Assembly: GCA_023078685.1 (NCBI GenBank)
Contig: JALGAS010000006.1
Coordinates: forward strand, 3,720,001 to 3,784,000
DNA: 64,000 bases
Reading direction: 5' to 3'
From: Neopestalotiopsis rosae
Lineage: Eukaryota > Ascomycota > Sordariomycetes > Amphisphaeriales > Sporocadaceae
In this document: positions 1-9,176 of the stretch, piece after piece
How the letters are laid out: each line of letters begins with the position of its first letter
Numbering within the stretch: the first letter of the stretch is position 1
The notes under the pieces: generated by a model
Databases searched by the model: none
Told to the model about the DNA's origin: nothing
The model's input: only the letters and a program-made list of their open reading frames with translations
Program-made: the position numbers and the translations under genes

Positions 1-413
1 ATCCGACAATCTACAATCTCCCGTGGATACATGTTGCAATGGGGCCCCTCTAATTTGGTGTTGATAATACTACCGACCATGGTCCCCTTTTTCTTTTTTG
101 CTTTGAGACTACTCGAATTGAATTTTCGATGGCACATTTGTAGAGGGCATTTGTGTTAGTACGTATGAGATAGAGATGAAATGATAAAAAATGAAGAAAA
201 TAGCGGACATGCTCTGACTTTCTGGTGTTGTACTCATCACTTTTGCTATCACTTGTGCTGCGAACGTGGCTGATTTGTGGGTCAAATCATGTGGTTCCCG
301 GCTCTGGCCAATTCTCACGAGTCACGGCCGATTCGTTCATGAGACGTGCAATAAAACTGCGCTATACTCGGACAACAGCACAATGACAACTGTAACCACC
401 ATAATCGAGCACA
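1..413. other. Left-edge intergenic stretch
   Basis: Upstream flank of the DUF5071-like gene. It is AT-rich and has only short open frames, with no domain and no coding-type composition. I see no RNA gene or repeat in it. Confidence 0.5.
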
Positions 414-1316
414 ATGACTTTGACATTATTTCGTGAAATGATACCTCGAGATCTAAATGATGTCTCATCAATTCCCTCACTAGAAAGCCTCGACACGGAA
501 ACATTTGCGAACCTGGTCACAGAAGTGGTCTCGCATTTGTCCAGGCGCACCACCGACGACACGGGGTCCACGGAATCAAAGACGCCATATTATACACAAT
601 TTTGCAATCTGGCGCGGAGGCGAGCCAATGAACCGGCCGTCGTCTCGGCTCTCTCGGCCATGATATCCCAGCCCGTCAACTCGGAAGACGACCTGCACCG
701 GGTCCTCGGGGTACTGCACCTCGTGGTCTGCGAGCTGCCCGAGGACCAAATCCTCCCCTACCGCGAGGTCCTCGTCGCGGTGTCCGATGCCGATGCGGAC
801 GGCGACAGCAGCCGCGGCGAACGCTCCCTGACAGGCTTCGTATCGCTGCAGGCCAAGGACCTCATCCGCTTCGTGGACAAGCGCAACGAGGCCTGGGTCC
901 CCGAGCACAAGGCCGACCGCATGGGGACGCGCAGCCTGCGCGAGCGCGTACACACGGCGCGGGAGATGCGCCCTCACGTCCCAGGCCTGCTCGCCTGGCT
1001 GCAGGACGGCATGTGGCCGCCGTACCGGCCGTGCGCGGAGCAGCTGGCGCGGTTCCCGCAGATCGCCGTCATGCCCATCCAGAAAGTTCTCAAGGAGTCG
1101 CGGGGCGACGGGCAGTGGATCAACAACCTGCTGCGGTTCGTCCGCGACCACGTCCCCGTGGGCCGGAGCTGGGAGGCCGTGTATCCCCAGGTCAGGGCGC
1201 TGGTGGATGCGCCGCGCGGGGACGAGGACGAGTGGGAGACGGCCGCGTGTGCTCGGGAGTGGCTGGCTGTGTTGGATCGGTGGAGGAGTTCACAGGAAGG
1301 GCTGCGATGTGCATAA
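414..1316 (+). CDS. DUF5071-like domain protein (hypothetical)
   Basis: Uninterrupted 300-residue frame opening with ATG at 414. Residues about 190-290 resemble the DUF5071 family: a core reading LLAWLQDGMWPPYRP, then a helix ending in a hydrophobic-Ile-Gln-Lys-Val-Leu segment, then a Trp-Ile-Asn-Asn-Leu-Leu motif, and a C-terminal acidic Glu/Trp-rich helix. In bacterial members the matching segments read like LLeWlqDxNWPva and DxxWKyxxL. The N-terminal 180 residues are helical-looking and unassigned. The GC-rich third codon positions from about 600 on support real coding. DUF5071 has no established biochemical function, and I know it mainly from bacteria. The family assignment is from memory of the motif pattern; no signal peptide or membrane segment is seen. 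Confidence 0.7.
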   Translation: MTLTLFREMIPRDLNDVSSIPSLESLDTETFANLVTEVVSHLSRRTTDDTGSTESKTPYYTQFCNLARRRANEPAVVSALSAMISQPVNSEDDLHRVLGVLHLVVCELPEDQILPYREVLVAVSDADADGDSSRGERSLTGFVSLQAKDLIRFVDKRNEAWVPEHKADRMGTRSLRERVHTAREMRPHVPGLLAWLQDGMWPPYRPCAEQLARFPQIAVMPIQKVLKESRGDGQWINNLLRFVRDHVPVGRSWEAVYPQVRALVDAPRGDEDEWETAACAREWLAVLDRWRSSQEGLRCA

Positions 1317-1976
1317 GCCCTCCTGGCACAGGAAGCAAGCCAGTTCGCTAATGAGAACGACTGTAATGTCCCAACCGGGATACTTGACCTGGGAGATTTC
1401 ACCTAGGATATCTCACCAGGAATATTCTGCCTGGTTGGAGGTGGCTCTCGTCTTGAACGACGACTTGGCCCAGGGAACAGATGGCTGTTTGCCATATTCA
1501 CTTATGGTTACCAGATGCGGTGCCACGAAATATATGTGGTATAAAGGTTTGCAAGGCTTGGAGGAGTGTAGCACAACTTGAAGCCATGAGTCTTGCTCGA
1601 AAAGTGCATAATGATATCTAAGTGCTAGTTGATAAGCTTTGTTTCCTGCTGCCGGGCGGATATATTAAACTTCACGGTTGAACAGGAAGCAAGGTCAAGT
1701 AACCATTCGGCCTTAGTGGCGAAAAGAATCATACGGAAAACCTGCCGGAAATCCTTGCGTGTTTTCAAAATGTGTGCACAGTGTTTACGATCCACCATCG
1801 TCTACTAGTTGTCATATGTTCTTGATCAACATTTCTGGCTAAGTCCTCTCATCAAGGCGTGTGCATAGCTAGTGGGTATTTCTTCATCGTGGTTCTCGGC
1901 AGATGAGTGCATATCGGTCCGAGCATAGATCTGATCAGTCAGCTGGGAGTCATTGAACGAGATTGGGCCAGTGAGG
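1317..1976. other. Intergenic stretch without recognised genes
   Basis: Sequence between the DUF5071-like gene and the convergent GC-rich hypothetical gene. Only short random frames are present, and composition drops sharply from the GC-rich coding region to AT-rich DNA. Probably holds the 3-prime untranslated regions of both neighbours. Confidence 0.45.
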
Positions 1977-2639
1977 TTAGTCACTTACACCTGAGGCAGC
2001 CGACTCAAGACGGCGATCAAAGTTGCAACAGGCAGCGCCGACTCCGCCGTTACCACCACCATGATGCCGCCCGCCGCGCTTCTGCGGCAGCCGCCGGCCC
2101 CCGACGAGCCGCGCGGGCAACTCGGTAGCGTAGTCGACATCGCGGCAGATGATCTGGTCGCAGACGTCGCGCCACTCCTTCTCGGTGCGGTCGACCTTGG
2201 AGACGAGGAAGCGCCGGCCGCTGTCCTCGAACACGTCGACGAAATTTTCGGAGCGGTAGATGCGCTTCATGCGGCGCCGGCGCGAGTCCATGAGCTGCTT
2301 GGGGCGCTCGAGGGTGTCGGCGCCGAGCGAGAGAGAAAAGGCTTGGGCTTCAAAGACGCGGCCGCAGAGGCACACGACCGAGAAGATGTCGAGGAACTCG
2401 GTCTGCAAACGTAGTTGGTGTAGTTGGTAGTGACCACCGAGGAAGGCTCCTCGGTACGCCGTGTACGGCAGGTCTAACGTATAATCTTGTTGTGGCCGCG
2501 TTCTGCGACAGCACCGGTTGAGGTGACTGCTGCTGCCGTCGCTGCTACTGTCACTATCATCACCATCGTGATCACCGGGATCTCTGTGCTGGTAACATGG
2601 TCTTGGTGGGCGGCTTGCTGATATTCTTATCCCCGGCAT
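1977..2639 (-). CDS. Hypothetical protein, GC-rich gene
   Basis: Open frame of 220 codons on the minus strand. The central 90 residues (roughly 2415 to 2150) look like genuine protein: mixed hydrophobic segment FLDIFSVVCLCGRVFEAQAF, then charged helices with Arg-Arg-Arg-Met-Lys-Arg and Phe-Val-Asp-Val-Phe-Glu-Asp. The complementary plus-strand frame (2061-2414) is Val/Asp/Ala-rich, as expected for a shadow. The first 80 residues, rich in His/Asp/Ser from CAT/GAT-like repeats, are doubtful. A strong acceptor (cgtttgcag) at about 2414 suggests the conserved part could instead be a downstream exon of a gene starting farther right. No family recognised. Confidence 0.4.
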   Translation of the reverse strand: MPGIRISASRPPRPCYQHRDPGDHDGDDSDSSSDGSSSHLNRCCRRTRPQQDYTLDLPYTAYRGAFLGGHYQLHQLRLQTEFLDIFSVVCLCGRVFEAQAFSLSLGADTLERPKQLMDSRRRRMKRIYRSENFVDVFEDSGRRFLVSKVDRTEKEWRDVCDQIICRDVDYATELPARLVGGRRLPQKRGGRHHGGGNGGVGAACCNFDRRLESAASGVSD

Positions 2640-3849
2640 GATCTAGAGCTTCAGAATCACAATGGCATCATCATCTAGAAGGAGAAATTGACAGTGGGCA
2701 TAAGGAGAGACAAGTGCAAGAGCAATTTTCACAAAAGGGGAGAAGGTGCGAAGTGTATTATATCCTTCTCTCACATATTTCCTGGGCGAGTTTAACAGGC
2801 TGCAGCTGATCTCCAAGGTTGAGGAACACATGAATGTCCTCAGATGTTGGCTGATTTGTAGACGAAGCCTTATGCCGCCCGTCGGAAGGGTCCTGCCGCC
2901 CCCATGGAAGGTCTCAAGATGGTGACATTCAAATCGAAGCTCACACCGATCCAAAACTTGTTCCAAAAAGGCAAAGATGAAGAGAGAATTGAGGCCCATT
3001 ACCTCACCTTGATGAGGGACATCGAGCCGTGAACACCCGATGGCTGTGCGGCTGTGCGCTGTGAAAAGGGCCTCACTCGAGCGCACCAATGAGAAAATAG
3101 GCCTCACGGTAATGTTATTCCACCAAAGCCGGGCGAAACAGAAGTCCCGAGAATTGAGGACCCTTTATGAGCAATTTAATGAATCATGTGCTCATTTATT
3201 TGCAAATAGGGCGTCGGCTTGCAGCACTCACGCTGCAATGCCTGCTGTAGTTCTGAGTCCTGGTTGCTTGTGATAGCGTAAATTTGGTCATTGCTTCAGC
3301 GCTTGGGAGCCATGCTGGACACGATACAGAACGGTACGGGTTCCGGTAGGAGGGAGCTATGGTGCTATTTCTGGGCTATCGTGGCTGTCACGAACTGGCC
3401 TCAATCTTCGTCATTCAAGTCGTCAAACAGACGCGCCGGCTCAGTCGTTCCGAATGCCAAGTCAGCCAGTCAGCGAACATACTTCTGGGAGATTCGATTG
3501 AGACAAACTTTATTGGGGTCGCTTGTCAGAGGGATGGATCTCTGGTGCAGAAGACAAGTAAAAGAGCGAGTGGTGTATATAAATTTAAAGGCTAATCCAA
3601 AGTAAAGGTTCATTATAGTCAGGCCTCTAGCGCGCCACTGCTTGGTATGGTGAGAGGGGGCGCAGATGTCCAAATCCTGGAAAAGTCGAGCGACTTCCAC
3701 CAACACAGAATGTGTAATATAATGGCCATTTCCCATAGTCGCCTAGCGAATTCCTCCTGGTACATAAGAAAATTGATCGACTGTCTGTACTATCCACAAT
3801 GGGAAAAATGCCTTGGCAAGATTGTTAACGAATGGGTGAATGGTGTCGC
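2640..3849. other. Intergenic stretch without recognised genes
   Basis: Sequence between the hypothetical gene and the 3-prime end of the C2H2 gene. A 154-codon minus frame (2643-3107) and a 104-codon plus frame (3291-3605) exist, but neither has domain-like composition or a paired splice model. The first could contain an upstream exon of the 1977-2639 gene. Confidence 0.4.
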
Positions 3850-5041
3850 TTATGAGTACTCGTTGAAGCTCGTTGCCCTAGAGCGGGGAGGTCGGCCTCG
3901 GGTCTTTTTGCAGGCCTCGCAATTATCGATATGGCTCAAATGGTCGGCCAGATTGTTGGTTTCGGAATTACATGCACAAATAAACATGGCATGTTCGCGT
4001 TTATATTTCCCCGGAACACATGATCTATGATGGCGTTTGTAGTTGTCTTTTCGGTGGTTTCGGTAACCGCATCGACAATGGTAATTGCCATCGACCTTCT
4101 CACCCTCGGGCGCTTGATTATGTATGGGCAGGTGACGTTTTAGATCCTTAGATGTCGGAAATCGTGCATCGCAAGAGTCACATGTATATGCCCTCTCTTC
4201 AAAGGACCGTTCAGTGGGGGGCCTGGAGGCTGTCAGTCATGGTCTGGTCTGCCATGGCCGGCTTTCTAGAATGGGCAACGTACCTTGACCATCGGGGTGT
4301 TTCGGGGTAATAGGAGGTTAAGTTTGTGGTAGGGGGAGAAAAGGGAACAGATAGAGCAGATTGAGCAGATCGAACAGATGGAGCAGATGGGATGGATGGG
4401 CCAGATGGATCAAGATATTGATTTCGATCCTCTGACTGGCGGATGTAGTTGGGAGGAAGGTTAGGGTTCCACACTACAGATGCATCACCGTTACTGTTGT
4501 ATGGTGTATTTCCGGATGAGAATGGCGGGCCTGCAGGAGTATACTCGAGTCGGGGCGAGTATGAAGTTTGTGTCGTCCAATCAAGGTTCAATCCCAATGT
4601 CGCCGTCTCATAGCCTTGCCATGGGGAAGGAGTCGAAAAATGGGGGGAGGCATATTGATAAGTAGTAGAACTGGCGAGATAAGTGCTATCTTCATCATGG
4701 ATGTAGCATTGGACGTCGCTTGCTATGTTGGGGTGTAGCAAGGGATCGCCGCTGCTCAACTGGGGGTCCTCGTTCGGCAAGGATTCGCCGACGTTTTGGT
4801 GGGGGATATCGTCAGTGAATCTTGGGTCGTAAGGGTCCGTTGGTGTAAACAAAATTTGTGAATCATTGGCGTGGTCGTCACCGGCCGTCTCGTTACATGT
4901 CGTCTCTTCGCTGTAATCTTCGCTGTAGTTCTGGTTGTAGTTCTGGTTGTAGTCCTGGTTGTAGTCTTCGTTGTAGTCCTCGTTGTAGTCCTCCTCGTCA
5001 GAGGCCGACTCAGCATGTGGAGCCGACCGTCGTTTATCCAT
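3850..5041 (-). CDS. C2H2 zinc-finger protein
   Basis: Two exons, complement(join(3850..4222, 4284..5041)), 376 residues. The 61-nt intron has a perfect gtacgt donor and a ctccag acceptor and restores frame into the finger region. The C-terminus carries one classical finger (CDSCDARFPTSKDLKRHLPIH, spacing C-x2-C-x12-H-x3-H), a second degenerate one beginning YHCRCGYRN with a C-x-C pair, and a third Cys/His cluster near FICACN ending in a basic KKTRGRPPR tail. This arrangement is typical of fungal C2H2 DNA-binding proteins, so a nuclear transcription role is inferred. Residues about 17-45 are a run of DYN/EDY tripeptide repeats encoded by a 12-nt tandem repeat (about 4905-4995). Unspliced, the frame would end before the fingers. 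Start is the ATG at 5041. Confidence 0.75.
4905..4995. repeat. 12-nt coding tandem repeat (EDYN/QDYN tract)
   Basis: Tandem units of about 12 nt, of the type ttgtagtcctgg on the plus strand, encode an acidic Tyr/Asn-rich stretch near the N-terminus of the C2H2 protein. Units differ by one or two bases, so the copy number could vary between strains. Confidence 0.8.
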
Positions 5042-8000
5042 TTCAACTACTTAGGGGCAGGCGACATAGAAAACGTGGTTACGTGCGGTAGCGGAGGCTG
5101 ATGTGACGGCAGCGGAGGCGGCAGCGGCGAGTCTAGGGCAGTGCGACGAATGGGCTGTGGCCGCAGCGGCCACATGGGAAAGCCGAACGAAAGGAAATAA
5201 AGACCAGAACTGGGACGCTCAAAGAGATAAGAATGTATATCACCGTATGTAATCTCCTTCGTGATGTCTCCCTGGCCCAAGAACAACCAGAGCTGGGTGA
5301 GGAGAAAGAAGTCAAACCCAAAAATAAATCCGGGAAACACCTTGATTATGTAGAAAAGGCTGGTTGTCGAGCTTGGTGCTAATGTGAGGCCCATATTGTA
5401 GGAAAGTCATCCAGCGCGAGCTCTGACTTGGAGGTCGGATCTTGGACTGTGGTAAATACCACTAGCGCGCGACCTTCTTTTTCCATGCGAGGCTATAGAT
5501 TTGTCAAATTGGACAAGTATACTGCCAATTCCTTTCCCCAAGATTATATTATGATGTCCTTTAAAGATCTCATATACTACTAATGGGAATAACGCGGAGA
5601 ATAAGTGCAGATCAATGTAATCGTATTCATGGATGTACACAGTAGAGAGAGCTGACGAAACCAAAACCAATTTCCAGCACACACGCTCTCCACTCTACCA
5701 CATGCTTTCCACCCCTACTTAGCACTATGGACCGGGTGGGTAATCCACTAATAAGCTGCCTAATAACTGATACGCATACCACTGGGTTGACTGGTGGCCT
5801 TGGTGGCCTCCCTCGAGGTGTTCCTATCGGATGCTCTTTGCCCACAAACCCCAGTTCCTTGCTTCGCTACGCGTTAGCGCATATTAAGGTTCTCATACAG
5901 CAGTCTGGGCCACAAACTCCGGGGTAATAATACAAGGTAGTATATCTCAATTCAGAGGCCTGTCCCGTGTCTACTGGGAGTCTCTTTTTGGATTGTTTTC
6001 TCCTTTTAGCAGACAGAGGTCTTTTGGATCGCAACGCACATGAGCAGATAATCTGCTGGGTCGGCCTTGGGAACGCTGATTTTCTCGTGACGTGGCACTT
6101 TAACATTTTAGATGACGAATAAGCTTATCACGTACGTTACGAGCGGTAACCCCACCAAACCGTTTTTAAGATAACCATCATGTAAATGGGGCGAGAGGTG
6201 AATTGGGCAGATTTGCTGGCGTTCTTGTCTGCCTATGCTGTGCCCGTTACCACAAAGGAGGCCATGCTGCTAAGGTTTCTTTTTTTTTTTTTTTTGTGCT
6301 TCTATTCATGCTTCTCTGATTATGCTGGCTCATGTGCGCTTCCTAGCGCGGAGGCCCTTAAAAAACCTGGCAATTGATCAATGCGAGAGGGGACGCATTT
6401 TGTAATCGACCTCGCGATCATGCTACACCACCAATGGCGGGCGGCGGCTTTACTTCTTTCTAGGTCTAATCGCGTAGTTCTGTCCGTGATCCTCGGATCT
6501 CCACTCCCTCGAGGGCCGAGAAAGCGATATTTGCCCCATGAAAGTCTGTGTGTTTGGTCGCGTTTGCCATTCATCTGCGTCTTTGGGCGTTCTCTGCTTG
6601 ACTCGGGTGACTTACCATTTCGCTGATGCGGTGATCCTATGGGTGGAATATTTCTGCTGCTACGGATTAATGTTGTACGAAGACGAGATCTTGAAGATGT
6701 CTGATCATAAAATGTGGACATGACTTGGCAGAGATTCGACGAGCTCGAGAATAGATATAATCTCTATTCAGTCTATTTTTATCTACACGTGATGTTTCAA
6801 GGTTCCAGCACCTAAAGTCGGGTTCTCCAGTGTGTTGCAAAAGCCGCAAGCACGCACTCAGATGGCGCAAGAGCTTAAATGAGTGTGACCTGCCTGACCA
6901 GAGCACAAATAGAAAGTGCGAGTATTATTTTCCGTCATGGACAGCTGGATCAGGACATGAGACAGGCAATTATCCAAATGGGGAAGTACAGTCGTGCTCA
7001 CCTAGGTGGGTAGCCTATTAAATTCAAAGTTGAGTGCACTGTAGATAGATTCTTCGCCAGTCAGCATGCAACAGGGGGGAGCCTGCCTCAATTACTTGCA
7101 GCCAGCACACATGTCTTGACACCCTCCTTCGATTATGCTTGTCTAGACCGAAATTCCCAACCAACAGCCAGCTCCATCCTAGGTACAGGTTATCAAGGAT
7201 GACCCGCTCACCTACTAGACTCACCTTCATATTTCTGATATCTTGTGGAAGGAGTCGAATTCTCGGATCAAGGGAGATTGTCGAGTGTCCCGGCGAACGG
7301 CGGGCTGCGCCCACGTTGCCATGATAGGAATGTGGACATGACGCAACTGGGGTGCGTCAACCATCTACAAAGTACATGCATCAGGGCGATCCTGAAGCTG
7401 TACGTCAACAAGTCTTCAACAGGTGTAGATCAACCATAGAAGTGAAGTCCCAGTAATGTCGACATGGCGTGCCAAGTGCATGGGACTTTTGGCATTGTAA
7501 CCCTGGTATTTGTCTGCCGGGAACCCGGACGATGATCGGAAACCCTTGTATATATGGTAGGCATGTATGCCCGACGACTTATGAACCGCGTCGCCATCTA
7601 CGGAGTCACTGATCCGATCTAGCCCGATTACTTGTGTACCCAGAACATCTTGGGATGGCATCTTGGGCGATTGAGTGATTGAGTGATTGATCCAAGTACT
7701 CATCCTTTGCATTACTAGAGTTGGTCCGGAGCCATTCATCGAGGATTGGCCTGATTGGTATCAAGACCTGGCTCGCCCACGACGGATCAATTCGATGAGT
7801 CAAACGGCAAGATTCGTATGCTAGCCATGGTCAGCAATTTGATGATCTTGATAACTTGTCATGCGATAAGGCTACTCGATATACGTCGGGCGCATCCCTC
7901 CGACACTCCCATGGTATGATGTCTCTGACCAGACCTGGAGCACATTGTATTCAAGCATACTTCCTCGGCAATATCGAGGACGGGTGAGAGAGGGCGGGGC

Positions 8001-9176
8001 AGAAATAGAGAGATGGACTACCCCGCCAAGCCGAGACCTACATGTACGTCATCCTCGACCTACGAACCTCTATGTCTTTTCCCATATCATCGAGACCCAA
8101 GTGTGCGAATGGCTTGCGGGAATTTGACCTCGTATTATAGATTCAGCCCGGAGAGGTTCGAGAATGTGGATATGGGACTGTAACGCCATCGAGGCGCCGC
8201 TCAAAGCGCTGCGGGCCGAAGCCAAAGGCGGGCACTAGTATCGAGTGGATCATCCCTCTAAACCTAGATTCTACAGCGCTGTAAGAAGTCCACTAATAAG
8301 CCCTCTGCAGTTACATTTCATGTTTCCAGAACTAAACTATGATCTCCATACCTCCTCTGCCATTTGGATCGCATTGCATTGTGCGTCCTGTGCTGGAATG
8401 CGCGCTTTTGTTGCAGAAGATGTGCAATTTAAGGATCTGGAGCATGTCGGCAATGTTCCACAGAAATGCATGCTATCTACACGATACGATGCATACAAGA
8501 CATTGACTCTAGCTATGGTATTGCTTTAGTCTTTAGACTCTAGTTGCTTGCCTGGGTGTTCACCGTATTTTGTCTCTATGTAGCTTGGAGCTGACTATCT
8601 CTTTTGACCAAAGATGTGATGTTCGATATAAACTATAGGAGCAGAATAAACAAATAGGGCAGGACGGGCTTCCCTTCGAGTATATCATTTTGTGTTGGTT
8701 GTGATATGTCGTGCCTTATCTCATTGCCGCCACTGCAGGTACTCAATTCCACTCCTCGCCTGTATGCTTTACCTCACCTACATACTACATATACCTAAAT
8801 GCATGCTCTCTACGCTCCATGCGCTCCCAGATCTTCTTAAGCTTTGCTGGTGCCAGCACCAATAAACCTTTATGACACCTTCATTTGTCTACGTACATCG
8901 GCACCTGCGCACTTCGGCACTCAATTTCGCGGACGCCTTTACTTCTCAAGACTAGGGCATGACTCCCTTGGTAGGCTTTCCGTCAACCCGCATCTGAGCA
9001 GTCCATTGGGCAAAGGGAGGGAGGGATGGCAGGAATCAAAGAAAGGGTCCGTCCCGCTACCTGTGCGAGGTATGGAGGGGGACATGGAATAAAAACGTGC
9101 CTATACGCCGGCCCGGGCTCTCTTTCCAAACTAATGTCGTCGACCTGCAAGTAACAGACGACCCGGTTTTGCAGTC
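5042..9176. other. 4.1-kb stretch without supported genes
   Basis: No frame here has recognisable domains or good splice partners. It holds a poly-T run of 17 near 6280, a short GATTGAGT tandem near 7673, and several short frames on both strands that I could not assign. The 7.4-8.2 kb part has some coding-like composition on the minus strand but is interrupted by stops; it may be a decayed gene. The right end should contain the promoter of the 9177 gene. Confidence 0.45.

Noticed and set aside
2061..2414. 117-codon plus-strand frame rich in Asp/Val/Glu
   Set aside because: Looks like the shadow of the better-mixed minus-strand frame over the same bases.
2510..2625. Plus-strand hydrophobic segment resembling a membrane helix
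   Set aside because: A short frame closed by stops on both sides. The hydrophobic residues come from the antisense of a CAT/GAT-rich run.
5047..5394. 115-codon minus-strand frame with hydrophobic residues upstream of the C2H2 gene
   Set aside because: Not paired with splice sites, lies in the C2H2 promoter, and has no domain or coding-type codon choice.
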